Shown: positions 45,964 to 56,826, counted from the first letter of the stretch. The stretch is DNA of 57,167 nucleotides from Capnocytophaga catalasegens (GCF_026005215.1 NZ_BPMA01000057.1:1-57167); one strand, 5' to 3'. Program-made: numbers and translations. The notes: a model not told the origin generated them from the letters alone.

Positions 45964-45971
45964 CAAAGATA
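45964..45971 (-). promoter_or_regulatory. -7 box of the carboxylase gene
   Basis: The minus strand reads TATCTTTG, 18 bp before the chosen start at 45945. No TTG is seen at the -33 position. It overlaps the more upstream ATG and so rules that one out as the start from this promoter. Confidence 0.5.
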
Positions 45972-46130
45972 CATTTTTTTCTATAAAAAATAATTTTACT
46001 TGTCGAACAGCAAAAACAAGATGCTTGTTTGCATTGAGAGTTAGCTGATAAGTAATGAATTATTTTTAAGCCAACACTCTAAGCAAGCAAATTTTATAGA
46101 AAATGGAATAAATTTATACAAATTCAACGA

Positions 46131-46466
46131 ATTCACATCTGTATCTTGGTTGTTTTATACTCAGTTTATAAAATTCACATCTGTATCTTGGTTGTTTTAT
46201 ACTCAGTTTATGAAATTCACACCTGTATCTTGGTTGTTTTATACTCAGTTTATGAAATTCACATCTGTATCTTGGTTGTTTTGTACTCAGTTTATGAAAT
46301 TCACAGCTGTATCTTGGTTGTTTTATACTCAGTTTATGAAATTCACAGCTGTATCTTGGTTGTTTTGTACTCAGTTTATGAAATTCACACCTGTATCTTG
46401 ATTGTTTTGTATTCAATTTATGAAATACCCAGCTGTATCTTGGTTGTTTTATACTCAGTTTATAAA
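46131..46466. repeat. Eight-copy 42-bp minisatellite
   Basis: The phrase GTATCTTG(G/A)TTG recurs at 46141, 46183, 46225, 46267, 46309, 46351, 46393 and 46435, exactly every 42 bp. Inner units differ by a few bases (CACATCT, CACACCT or CACAGCT; TTTTAT or TTTTGT), while the outer ones are more diverged. As 42 is a multiple of three, frames stay open through the array on both strands, giving 14-residue peptide repeats that are probably not real proteins. It fills the gap between rtcB and the carboxylase promoter. There are no spacers, so it is not a CRISPR. Confidence 0.95.
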
Positions 46467-46495
46467 ATACACAGCTGTGAATCTCTGTTACAAAA

Positions 46496-47917
<1,422 letters not shown>

Positions 47918-48263
47918 CAAAGCTACAATGCATTCTTTTTGCGTAAATGAAAAAAAATGAAAAAAATCAATCGGTGTAACTAGTTTTTGAAAGTAAAAAC
48001 TAACTATATATTTACCTCTTGTACCTGAATTTGCTCATTGATAAACACTAAAAAGGCTTTTTCTATTTATATGTAAGTTAGACACAAATATTTAAATTAG
48101 TAAAATTTTTTTTTGTAAAAAAATAATATGAAAATGCATTTTATTTGAAACGAAAAGGAGTATTAATTTTATATTATAGAAAAATATAACGCAATAAATT
48201 TAAATATTAGAAATATTTTTGATAAATAATTAAATGATTTTTTTGAAATATTTAAGGTCTTAT
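47918..48263. other. AT-rich divergent intergenic region
   Basis: About 345 bp between the rtcB promoter box and the gpdC promoter, with no supported gene. It is very AT-rich with long T and A runs. Regulatory sites for the gpd-like operon would be expected here, but no defined motif was recognised. Confidence 0.5.
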
Positions 48264-48294
48264 TTTGTTTATTTGTATATATGTTGTACATTTG
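48264..48294 (+). promoter_or_regulatory. Promoter of the gpd-like operon
   Basis: TTTG at 48264-48267, a 19-bp spacer and TACATTTG at 48287-48294, a full match to the Bacteroidota consensus. The -7 box ends 39 bp before the SusC start. The spacing shows that the ATG at 48265 is upstream of the transcript and cannot be the real start. Confidence 0.8.
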
Positions 48295-48333
48295 CCTCAT
48301 AATTTTAAATTCAAACAACAAAATCAAATATTT

Positions 48334-51300
48334 ATGTATAAAAAAAAATTCATATCACTTGTGTTGTTTATGATGGCATGTGTTTGTTCAATATCGGCAC
48401 AAGTTACAGTTACAGGTAAAGTAACTGATGAGAAAGGTGTTCCACTTCCTGGAGCAAGTGTATTGATAAAAAATACATCTAAGGGAGTTGCTACAGACTT
48501 TGATGGAAAATATTCTATTGAAGCAAAGCAAAATGATGTATTAGTGTTTAGTTCCATCGGATTTTTCTCACAAGAGAGGAAAATTACGGGAGTAGATAAA
48601 ATAGTTGTTGATATCCTTTTAAAGGAGGAAGTGCAAGAGTTAGAAGGGACGGTTGTAACAGCTTTGGGTATCAAGCGTCAAGAAAAAGCACTTAGTTATA
48701 ATGTGCAACAAGTAAAATCTGAAGAACTTACTCGTGTCAAAGATGCTAACTTTGTTAATAGTTTGAATGGTAAAGTTGCTGGGGTGAATATCCAACGTAG
48801 TTCTTCGGGAGTTGGGGGTGCAACTAAGGTAATTATGAGAGGGGCTAAGTCTATCAGTGGGCAAAATAATGCTCTTTATGTAGTTGATGGAGTGCCTATT
48901 AACAATGCTTCATCGGCTTCAAGTGGAGGTGATTTCGGAACGCCTGGAGGAGGTGAAAGCATCTCGGACTTTAACCCTGAAGATATAGAAAGTATCAATG
49001 TTCTTACGGGACCTTCTGCGGCAGCGCTTTATGGAGCAGCGGCAGCTAATGGTGTAATTATAATTAACACTAAAAAGGGAAAAGAAGGAAAAATGGCTGT
49101 TAATTTTAATTCGAAAATTGAATTATTGACCCCCTTTATCACACCCGAATTTCAAAATACATATGGGAGTGATGGTGAGACAAGTTGGGGTACAAAATTA
49201 ACTAAACCAACTTCGTATAATCCATTAGATTTTTTTGGTGTAGGGGTCGTACATAATAATTCTGTGGATTTATCTATTGGTAATGCTCAAAGTCAAACAT
49301 TTGCATCTTTTGCCTCAACAGATTCAAAAGGAATTATTCCTACCAATGGATATTATCGTCATAATTTCACAGGAAGGAATACTTCTCATTTTTTCAATAA
49401 TAAGGTTCATTTAGACCTTTCGGCAAGTTACATTTTGCAAGGAAATCAAAATATGTATTCACAAGGAGGAGTTTTTAATCCATTGACATCACTTTACTTA
49501 TTTCCACGTGGAGATAACTTTGAGGAACTCAAAGCCTGGGAACGTTGGAATCCTTCTCGAAAAATATATGAACAGTACTATCCGTATGTGAGAAATGTTT
49601 CTAATGGAGTGGTTAAAGAGAATCCGTATTGGAATATCAATCGTCAAATATTCTTTGAGAAAAGAAAACGTAATATGTACGGAGCTTCATTAACATATGA
49701 TATTTTAGATTGGATGAATATATCAGGTCGTGTACGAATTGATAATACCCAAGGCGAAGGCGAGATGAGAGCCTATGCCACATCAGACCAAAGTACAGGT
49801 GTTGGAAAAAGAGGTGAATGGCGATATACGCTTCGAACTATTAACCAAACATATGCTGATTTAATACTCAATATCAATAAAGATATGGGGACATTTATAA
49901 CCAAAGATGGTGTTGAACGCAATTTGGTTAATATTACAGCAAACTTAGGAGCATCTTATGATGATAATATCAATAAAACAGCTGGATTTAGAGGTTGGTT
50001 ACATATTTTGCCTAATTTCTTTTCAGCTAATAACTTAGACCCTAAAGGAGGAAAAGTACAAACAAATAGTCATATACGCAATATTGCTGTATTTGGGAGT
50101 GCTGAAATTGGATTTCAAAGCCGGTTATTTTTAACACTTACAGGGCGTACGGACTGGGCTTCGCAATTAGTTAATACCAAAGATGAGGCTATATTCTATC
50201 CTTCAGTAGGACTTTCGGCAGTAGTTTCCGAATATGTAAAAATGCCACAATGGCTTTCTTATTTGAAAATACGAGGGTCATATACTGAAGTGGGTTCGCC
50301 TATTTCCAGAGAAGGATTTACTCCTTATACACGTACGTTTGGTTTTACAGGTACTGGTGTAAGTCCTGATAAAGATTATCCATTCCCTGATTTTACTGCG
50401 GAAAGAACAAAATCGTATGAAGTAGGTTTTAATGCGAAATTCTTGAAAAATGCTTTGAGTTTTGATGTAACTTTGTACAAATCAAATACATTTAATCAAT
50501 TACTTTCCTATAAATTACCTGAATCAAGTACATACAATAACCTATGGTTGCAAGCAGGTAATATAGAGAATAAAGGTATAGAAGCCTCTTTGAGTTTTGA
50601 TAAAGATTTTGGTAAATTTGCTTGGAATAGTAGTGTTACATTTACTAAAAATATAAATGTAGTAAAAGAATTGGCTCGTAATTATCTCAATCCGATAGAC
50701 AATACATATTTCGATATTACTGAGGTAGGAAATATTCGTGAAGGAGGTTCTATGACAGCAGTTATTGTTGATAAAATACTAAAACGTGGAGCTGATGGAA
50801 GATTGATAGATTCTGGTAAAGGAACTTTTGAAATAGATAATACACGTGAATATTTGATTGGAGATTCTAATCCCGATTTTACAATTGGTTGGCGTAATGG
50901 TTTTAAAGTTTATGAGAATTTGTCATTAGATATGATGATTTATGGTCGATTTGGTGGTGTAGTTCAATCACGTACTCAAGCCTGGTTGGATCAATATGGA
51001 GTATCCAAAGCAACTGCCGATGCTCGTGATGCAGGAGGTGTTGTCATAGATGGAGTTACTTACAATGCACGTAAGTATTATCAAACCATTGCTAATGGAG
51101 GTGTAAGTTTACCAATCTATTACACATACGATGGTACAAATGTACGCATACAAGAAGCTTCTCTTACATATCGTTTGCCTGTTGAAAAATTCAATTATGC
51201 TAAATGGCTAAAATCGTTAAGTATTTCTGTTACAGGATATAACTTAGCTATGTTGTATCTTAGAGCACCTTTCGACCCAGAATCAACAGTAAATACTACG

Positions 51301-51387
51301 GGTGAAGGAAGTTATGGAAATTCACCTGATTTTTTCCGAATGCCATCATTACGTAGTGTTGGTATCTCAATTAAGGCTTCTTTATAA
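48334..51387 (+). CDS. gpdC: SusC-type TonB-dependent transporter, GpdC-like
   Basis: A 1017-residue outer-membrane transporter. Signal peptide to about residue 23 (ACVCSISAQ), carboxypeptidase-like domain (VTGKVTDEKGVPLPGASVLI), TonB-linked signature (EGTVVTALGIKRQEKALSY), then plug (LNGKVAGVNIQRSS, LYVVDGVPINN, GPSAAALYGAAAANGVIIIN) and barrel. It is the first gene of a SusC-SusD-GH18-lipoprotein-lipoprotein operon, the order of gpdCGDEF in C. canimorsus, where the complex strips N-glycans from host glycoproteins such as IgG. GpdC would import the released glycan. The start at 48334 is chosen because the promoter lies between it and the more distant ATG. The gpd names rest on gene order and domains, not on an alignment. 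Confidence 0.88.
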   Translation: MYKKKFISLVLFMMACVCSISAQVTVTGKVTDEKGVPLPGASVLIKNTSKGVATDFDGKYSIEAKQNDVLVFSSIGFFSQERKITGVDKIVVDILLKEEVQELEGTVVTALGIKRQEKALSYNVQQVKSEELTRVKDANFVNSLNGKVAGVNIQRSSSGVGGATKVIMRGAKSISGQNNALYVVDGVPINNASSASSGGDFGTPGGGESISDFNPEDIESINVLTGPSAAALYGAAAANGVIIINTKKGKEGKMAVNFNSKIELLTPFITPEFQNTYGSDGETSWGTKLTKPTSYNPLDFFGVGVVHNNSVDLSIGNAQSQTFASFASTDSKGIIPTNGYYRHNFTGRNTSHFFNNKVHLDLSASYILQGNQNMYSQGGVFNPLTSLYLFPRGDNFEELKAWERWNPSRKIYEQYYPYVRNVSNGVVKENPYWNINRQIFFEKRKRNMYGASLTYDILDWMNISGRVRIDNTQGEGEMRAYATSDQSTGVGKRGEWRYTLRTINQTYADLILNINKDMGTFITKDGVERNLVNITANLGASYDDNINKTAGFRGWLHILPNFFSANNLDPKGGKVQTNSHIRNIAVFGSAEIGFQSRLFLTLTGRTDWASQLVNTKDEAIFYPSVGLSAVVSEYVKMPQWLSYLKIRGSYTEVGSPISREGFTPYTRTFGFTGTGVSPDKDYPFPDFTAERTKSYEVGFNAKFLKNALSFDVTLYKSNTFNQLLSYKLPESSTYNNLWLQAGNIENKGIEASLSFDKDFGKFAWNSSVTFTKNINVVKELARNYLNPIDNTYFDITEVGNIREGGSMTAVIVDKILKRGADGRLIDSGKGTFEIDNTREYLIGDSNPDFTIGWRNGFKVYENLSLDMMIYGRFGGVVQSRTQAWLDQYGVSKATADARDAGGVVIDGVTYNARKYYQTIANGGVSLPIYYTYDGTNVRIQEASLTYRLPVEKFNYAKWLKSLSISVTGYNLAMLYLRAPFDPESTVNTTGEGSYGNSPDFFRMPSLRSVGISIKASL

Positions 51388-51413
51388 TTTAATTTTAACT
51401 AAAAATCAAACAA

Positions 51414-53051
51414 ATGAAAAATAGGATTTTTATAAGTATAATATCTTTGATGACTATGGCTTGTACCAAAGATTTTCAAGAAATAAACACCAATCCTACT
51501 AATCCCACGCAAAAACAAGCAGAGCGAGATGGAGTTAATATTTCAGGATATTTGGGTAGTATTCAAAATCAAATTATTCCTACACGTGTTGTTGGCGGAG
51601 CAAATCTTTATCAGACATCTATCAATATGATGGGAGATAGTTATATAGGTTATATGGCTCCTCCTATCAATAAATGGAATGGTGAGAGAACAATGATTAC
51701 AGGTTATATGGCACCTTGGTGGATGAATGGTAATTATACAGGAATGTTTAGTTCCATTATAGCTTCTTGGCGACAAATAAAAACTAATACAATAGATAAA
51801 GACCCTAATGATGCTACCTATAAAGCTATATATCAAATGGTCATGATATGTAGAGCTTTGGGCATGCTTCGGGCGACAGATATGTTTGGACCTTTACCTC
51901 TTTCCAATCAAGGAAAAGGTCTTGTTTCAGTGCCATATGACTCTGTTGAAGATATTTATAATCTTTTATTTAGTGAGTTGAAGGAAGCGGCTGATTATTT
52001 GAAGGATTATAAAGAATCTTACACCTTGCCCGAAAGTATCAAAGAAAGTGATTATTATTTTAATGGTGATTTAAATAAATGGATCAAGTTTGCCAACTCA
52101 ATCCGATTGCGAATGGCTGTGCGTATTCGTTATGTAAATCAAGCTAAAGCCAGTGAGGAAGCAAAAGCAGCTTTGGAAGGCGGTGTAATGGAAAATATAG
52201 ACGATATGGCAAAATTACAAACCAATGAGCGACTTATTATACTGAATTCGTTGGAATTAATAGCTAATAATTATAAAGATGCACGTATGGGAGCGACTAT
52301 TTTGTCATATCTTAAAGGATATAATGACCCACGAATGAAAGTGTATTTTACATTAAATCCTGAACAAAAACCCGATGGTTATATAAATCAAACTGAATTA
52401 CAAGGTATTCGTGCTGGATTTAAAGGAGCAAAAGAGTATTTAGGTTTTGGTTATCCAAATGTGAAGGAAAATACACCAACTTATGTGATGAAAGCCTCTG
52501 AAGTATATTTCCTTCGTGCTGAAGCAAAACTTTTTGGACTTACGAATGATACAAAAACAGATGAAGCTCTTTACAAAGAAGGAATTGAACTTAGTTTCCG
52601 TGAAAATGGTGTAACAGATAATTCTTATATTAACAATACGAATAAACCTTCGGACTATGTTGATCCTCTTGATTCTAAAAATAATCAAGGAGCACCTGCT
52701 ACCATAACTACGCAATACACAGGTACAAATGAAGATAAATTGGAGAAAATAATTACTCAAAAATATTTGGCTATTTTTCCTGACGGACATGAAGCTTGGA
52801 CAGAGTGGCGTAGAACAGGGTATCCAAGACAAATAAAACCCGTAGCTTACAATGCAGATGCTATTCACGGGAATACAATTATTTCGCCTGATGGAAGAAC
52901 AAAAGGCGTAAGAAGAGCCATTTATCCTCAATCTGAATATCAAGGAGTGAATAAAGAAAATGTTATCAAGGGAGTACAATTGCTTGGACCAGGAGCCATT
53001 GATGATTGTAATGCGCATCTGTGGTGGGATGTAAACCCAAGTACAAGATAG
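51414..53051 (+). CDS. gpdG: SusD-like surface lipoprotein, GpdG-like
   Basis: A 545-residue lipoprotein with lipobox TMAC (Cys17) followed by TKDFQEINTNP. The Lys-Asp shortly after the cysteine fits a surface-export signal of the kind described for C. canimorsus lipoproteins. The helical body belongs to the SusD/RagB superfamily (SusD-like group 2 style: YQMVMICRALGMLRATDMFG, GDLNKWIKFANSIRLRMAVR, KASEVYFLRAEAKLFG, FPDGHEAWTEWRRTGYPRQI). It would cap GpdC and bind glycan. It lies 26 bp after gpdC and 23 bp before the GH18 gene. Confidence 0.88.
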   Translation: MKNRIFISIISLMTMACTKDFQEINTNPTNPTQKQAERDGVNISGYLGSIQNQIIPTRVVGGANLYQTSINMMGDSYIGYMAPPINKWNGERTMITGYMAPWWMNGNYTGMFSSIIASWRQIKTNTIDKDPNDATYKAIYQMVMICRALGMLRATDMFGPLPLSNQGKGLVSVPYDSVEDIYNLLFSELKEAADYLKDYKESYTLPESIKESDYYFNGDLNKWIKFANSIRLRMAVRIRYVNQAKASEEAKAALEGGVMENIDDMAKLQTNERLIILNSLELIANNYKDARMGATILSYLKGYNDPRMKVYFTLNPEQKPDGYINQTELQGIRAGFKGAKEYLGFGYPNVKENTPTYVMKASEVYFLRAEAKLFGLTNDTKTDEALYKEGIELSFRENGVTDNSYINNTNKPSDYVDPLDSKNNQGAPATITTQYTGTNEDKLEKIITQKYLAIFPDGHEAWTEWRRTGYPRQIKPVAYNADAIHGNTIISPDGRTKGVRRAIYPQSEYQGVNKENVIKGVQLLGPGAIDDCNAHLWWDVNPSTR

Positions 53052-53074
53052 AAAAATTAACTAAAAGTAAAAAA

Positions 53075-54424
53075 ATGAGAACAATAAAACTAATAGGAGG
53101 GGCTTTAGTCCTGATGCTGACTATATGGAGTTGTGTAAAAACAGAACCCTTAGATTTAGAAAAAGATTATACAAAAGCAAGTGCGGAACGTTCCAAATCT
53201 ATTGCTGAACAAGAAGCAAAAGCTAAAGCAGAAGCAGAAGCTGAGCAAGAGAAGAAATGGGAGGCTTATTATAAAATGCTTACCGATTATAAACAAAAAT
53301 CTTGGAAAGGAGAAAAACCTTTTTCATATATGTTTTGGGCTGGTTGGGTAGCAGTTGAAGGAATTGACAAATCATGGTTGCAATCTATTCCAGATTCTAC
53401 TACTGCAATAGCTATTTGGGGAGGATATGCAAAAGAACCCGAAGAGTTGACTGAAAATCAGAAGTTTGATTTAGATATTTTTCATAAAAAAGGAAGTAAA
53501 GTAGTAACCTGCTATCAAGTATCTAACGTAGGGCAAGGATTACCTGGTGGTTTGGAACTTTTTATAAAGAAGTATGGTAGAGAAATAACGGCAGAAAAAG
53601 AAACGGAACGAGTACAAATATACGCTCGTGATTTGGCTCGTCATATCATAGCCTTGAATTTTGATGGTTTTGACATTGATTGGGAGCCTACCATAGGAAA
53701 TCATAGTAGAGCAGGATACGCCGAATTTGTTAGTACTAATCCACTTTATATGCCTGTAAATGGATATCACGCCAATATGATTACTTTTATTAAAGAATTA
53801 GGAAAATATTTTGGTGCAAGATATGAAGGAGATGAAAGAAAAACACATCTTCGGAATTTGTTTGATGAAAATTTTGCAGAATATCACGAAAAAGAAAAAG
53901 AATATATCAAAAAGTATAAACCATATTTTGAAAAACATAATGCTGTGGATAAAAAATTCTATTTGTTATTCGATGGGCAGTTCTTTCAAATGACAAAAGA
54001 AATGGATAAATATTTTGACAAATATGTAATGCAAGATTATGGAAGAGTAGATACTTTTTCTAATTATTTAAGCAGTTGGACAGCAAATGATAAAGGTAGT
54101 CGCACTCCTGAATACTATCCTCCTGCTACAAGGGCATCTTCTACTGCCGAGTTTGAGAAAGGACAATTTACGTTGATAATAGATAAAGCAAAGGCTTATA
54201 AAACCAAAAATGGAGGCGTATCTTCATACAAAGGAGAACTTGATTTTGCAACTACAGCGAGAGATATTGGTTTTTCTAATTATATGAATAATAACCATAT
54301 AAAATTCAGAAATTATAAAAACTATGCTTGGATGCGCGAAGCCATGCGAGTAATGGATCCGCGTACTGACCAAGAATATGGACAATACAAAGAAGAGCTG
54401 ATTATAAGAACACCCAAAAAATAA
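53075..54424 (+). CDS. gpdD: GH18 endo-beta-N-acetylglucosaminidase lipoprotein, GpdD-like
   Basis: A 449-residue lipoprotein (lipobox IWSC, Cys20). A strongly charged Ala/Glu/Lys stretch (about 33-65, with AEQEAKAKAEAEAEQEKKWE) separates the lipid anchor from a glycoside hydrolase family 18 barrel. The catalytic motif is D197-G-F-D-I-D-W-E204, with Glu204 the acid/base and the DxDxE pattern complete. Such endo-F/endo-S type enzymes cut the chitobiose core of N-glycans, leaving one GlcNAc on the protein. The frame is open 18 codons upstream, but the start at 53075 gives a proper lipoprotein signal and does not overlap the SusD stop. It matches GpdD of C. canimorsus in position and type. Confidence 0.9.
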   Translation: MRTIKLIGGALVLMLTIWSCVKTEPLDLEKDYTKASAERSKSIAEQEAKAKAEAEAEQEKKWEAYYKMLTDYKQKSWKGEKPFSYMFWAGWVAVEGIDKSWLQSIPDSTTAIAIWGGYAKEPEELTENQKFDLDIFHKKGSKVVTCYQVSNVGQGLPGGLELFIKKYGREITAEKETERVQIYARDLARHIIALNFDGFDIDWEPTIGNHSRAGYAEFVSTNPLYMPVNGYHANMITFIKELGKYFGARYEGDERKTHLRNLFDENFAEYHEKEKEYIKKYKPYFEKHNAVDKKFYLLFDGQFFQMTKEMDKYFDKYVMQDYGRVDTFSNYLSSWTANDKGSRTPEYYPPATRASSTAEFEKGQFTLIIDKAKAYKTKNGGVSSYKGELDFATTARDIGFSNYMNNNHIKFRNYKNYAWMREAMRVMDPRTDQEYGQYKEELIIRTPKK

Positions 54425-54428
54425 AATA

Positions 54429-55757
54429 ATGAAAAATTTATATATAGTAGCAATAATAGTTTTGTTCGCTTTTTCTTGTGAAAAATTGCCAAATACCGAT
54501 TCAAATTTAAACTCGGGAAATCCTGCATATCAGGTGTCTTTTTTGGAAAATAATAAAGTTGCTGATATAAAAGTAAAAGATGCAGAAGGAAGCGCACAAG
54601 ATGTAGAAATAAAAGCAAGAATAGCTAATCCTATGGATAAGGATTCGTACTATCTCATTAGTATTGATGATAATACAATTAAAGAATACAACAAAAAAAA
54701 TGGAGTCGATTATGAATTATTACCCACTGAAAATTATGAAATGACTTATACATACAATGGAGTCTCAAAAACAGGAACTTCTTTTGAAATAGTTGTCCCC
54801 AAAGGACAAGTAGTATCAGCTGGTAAACTATCTTTCAAGGTAAAACCGATGAAAGATGCCTTGGGAAATGATTTACCTAAGTCAAATAATTATGCAGTAG
54901 CCGTGAGAATGGCTCCTGTTGATAATAAAGTAATTCAACAAGCAGATAAAGAAACTTCTATTTTTTTAATTCGTCGTTCATTTAAAACAAAAGTAGCTAA
55001 AATAAATGGCAGAGCTTTTCATATGATATACGGACAGGACACTCGGTCGCAATCTACAGGCAAATCGTATGCAAAAGATGTAAAATTGGAAGAATGGACA
55101 ATGCAGTATTCAATTGCTCTTACAGAATTGAGAAATAATTGGGGACTTATGTATGAAAATCCACGTAATTCAACACAATCTAAGCTCTGGAATACAATTC
55201 AAGCAAATGGTAAGTTTCTGATGAGATATGGAGCTTCAGCAACTTTGGTTTTCAATACTGCTAAAGGAGAATCTTTTAACTTTAAAGCAGCAGGAAGTAA
55301 CCCAACAGCAGACAAATGGTATCATGTAACAATGACGTATAAAAAAGTAGATGGTCGTCCTATACTTAATATTTATGTAAATGGAGAATTGATGTTTGAT
55401 TCGCCTTCGCCAATTATAGTTAATGATTTTCCATTAGTTTGCTTCGGAAATGCGACTACCAATGGATATATACGAGAGATACGCTTTTGGAGTAAAGCCC
55501 TTACACAAGGACAAGCCGCTGCCACACAATATTTTGTAAAACCTGACTCGGACGGACTTGAGCTCTACGTTCCATTTGACCAACAACCTTGGGAAGAAAT
55601 TGACGAAATGTATGAAGGTTCTTCTATGAAGAAAAGAGTTATCAAAAATGCTTCAACCAATCCCAACAAAAAAATGCCAGAAAAATGGTATTTACATCAT
55701 AATGGAAGCGAATTTCGTTATCCTACAACAAGTTTTGATACAGAAGTTGAATTTTAA
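54429..55757 (+). CDS. gpdE: DUF1735-LamG/ConA-like surface lipoprotein, GpdE-like
   Basis: A 442-residue lipoprotein (lipobox AFSC, Cys17). The first half looks like a DUF1735 (BT_3987-type) domain, about 30-185: VKDAEGSAQDVEIKARIAN, YELLPTENYEMTYTYNG, FEIVVPKGQVVSAGKLSFKV, NNYAVAVRMAPV. The second half (about 190-400) is a concanavalin/LamG-like jelly roll (ADKWYHVTMTYKKVDGRPIL, NIYVNGELMFDSP, GYIREIRFWSKALT). Both are common glycan-binding accessories next to GH18 enzymes. It starts 4 bp after the GH18 gene, so translation is probably coupled. Confidence 0.85.
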   Translation: MKNLYIVAIIVLFAFSCEKLPNTDSNLNSGNPAYQVSFLENNKVADIKVKDAEGSAQDVEIKARIANPMDKDSYYLISIDDNTIKEYNKKNGVDYELLPTENYEMTYTYNGVSKTGTSFEIVVPKGQVVSAGKLSFKVKPMKDALGNDLPKSNNYAVAVRMAPVDNKVIQQADKETSIFLIRRSFKTKVAKINGRAFHMIYGQDTRSQSTGKSYAKDVKLEEWTMQYSIALTELRNNWGLMYENPRNSTQSKLWNTIQANGKFLMRYGASATLVFNTAKGESFNFKAAGSNPTADKWYHVTMTYKKVDGRPILNIYVNGELMFDSPSPIIVNDFPLVCFGNATTNGYIREIRFWSKALTQGQAAATQYFVKPDSDGLELYVPFDQQPWEEIDEMYEGSSMKKRVIKNASTNPNKKMPEKWYLHHNGSEFRYPTTSFDTEVEF

Positions 55758-55768
55758 TATAAAAAATT

Positions 55769-56770
55769 ATGAAAAGATATTTATTAGGGTTATTGGCTGT
55801 AACAATAGCAACCAATTGTACACCTGAAACGGAAGAATTAAAAGTTTTAAGAGAAGAAAAACCAGCCTCTCCAAAGAATATAGACGCTCCTCCAGTTGAT
55901 TTATCTTATACTATTGTCGTTTTTTCGCCTTCTGAGCAACAGAAGAGAATAAATCGAGACCCAAGTACAAAGCTTATTGGTGATTATTCGTTTTCTTTTG
56001 CGCCTACTTTTAGTAAAAGAGCTATACAAGCAGGCGAATCAGCAGTGCTACAAATAGAATCCATTACGAGTCAATATGAACGCACATTGCCTACCAGTAG
56101 TTATACGATTGACAAAGCACAAATAAATTCTATGCAGAGCGGTGAGGAATTCAAAGTTACGTTGAAAAAAGATGCGTTTAAAGATTTGGATATTACTAAA
56201 GAGTATACCATTTTGTTACAGATGAAGATATTCTCCAAAACGCCTTCTCATTTTCCGATAAAAACGGAAGATAAATCGGATATTTATCGAATAAAATTAA
56301 CATTTACCGACGAAGAACCTTTCCCAGAAGGAGATAATATTGAAGTGGTTGATGATGTACAGCAACAGAATATTGATAGAAAGTTATATGATTTCGAATC
56401 GAATTATCAACCAAATCATTTATCTAAGTTGAAAGATGGGTTATTTTCAGAAAATTGGTGGATAGATGTCAGAAGAGATGATATTTATTTGATAGCAAAA
56501 TTTCAGGAGGATAAAAAATTAATCAAAGGCGTTAAAATTACTTTAAAATCAAGTTATTATGGACAACCATATAAAATAGGCTCTGTTAATATTTCTGCTT
56601 CTCCTGATGAAAAACAATATTATAAGCAAGGCACTTATACTTATGATAAACTTAGAGAAACTCTTATTATTCAGTTTAAGAAGCCAATAGAGACCAAAAC
56701 CATTAAGTTTACTAATTTTAAAGCCATATCAGGCAATTATATAAATATTTACGAAATGGAATTTTTTTAG
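55769..56770 (+). CDS. gpdF: DUF1735 / discoidin-like surface lipoprotein, GpdF-like
   Basis: A 333-residue lipoprotein (lipobox ATNC, Cys17). The N-terminal half resembles DUF1735 (RAIQAGESAVLQIESITSQ, LPTSSYTIDKAQINSMQSG, TKEYTILLQMKIF). The C-terminal third (about 195-333) resembles an F5/8 type C or DUF5000-like carbohydrate-binding domain (LSKLKDGLFSENWWIDVRRD, LIAKFQEDKKLIKGVKITLK, IETKTIKFTNFKAISG). Last gene of the operon, 11 bp after gpdE, followed by a strong terminator. Its likely job is to hold glycoprotein substrate near the endoglycosidase. Confidence 0.82.
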   Translation: MKRYLLGLLAVTIATNCTPETEELKVLREEKPASPKNIDAPPVDLSYTIVVFSPSEQQKRINRDPSTKLIGDYSFSFAPTFSKRAIQAGESAVLQIESITSQYERTLPTSSYTIDKAQINSMQSGEEFKVTLKKDAFKDLDITKEYTILLQMKIFSKTPSHFPIKTEDKSDIYRIKLTFTDEEPFPEGDNIEVVDDVQQQNIDRKLYDFESNYQPNHLSKLKDGLFSENWWIDVRRDDIYLIAKFQEDKKLIKGVKITLKSSYYGQPYKIGSVNISASPDEKQYYKQGTYTYDKLRETLIIQFKKPIETKTIKFTNFKAISGNYINIYEMEFF

Positions 56771-56797
56771 GGATATTTAGTTAATATTTTATTTAAG

Positions 56798-56826
56798 AAG
56801 GATTATCTCATTGATAATCCTTTTTT
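56798..56826 (+). terminator. Rho-independent terminator of the gpd-like operon
   Basis: Perfect 10-bp stem (56798-56807 with 56813-56822), 5-nt loop, followed by a T run. It lies 27 bp after the last stop codon. Confidence 0.9.

Noticed and set aside
46131-46466. CRISPR array
   Set aside because: Units are contiguous with no unique spacers, and no cas genes are present.
46131-46466. Array of promoters, because each unit carries TATCTTGG, one base from TATCTTTG
   Set aside because: No TTG lies at the right distance upstream within the 42-bp period, so the units do not form complete promoters.
52440-53018. Leftward 192-codon frame inside the SusD-like gene
   Set aside because: Antisense shadow of a clear SusD-family gene, rich in Ile, Cys, Ser and Arg, with no family features.
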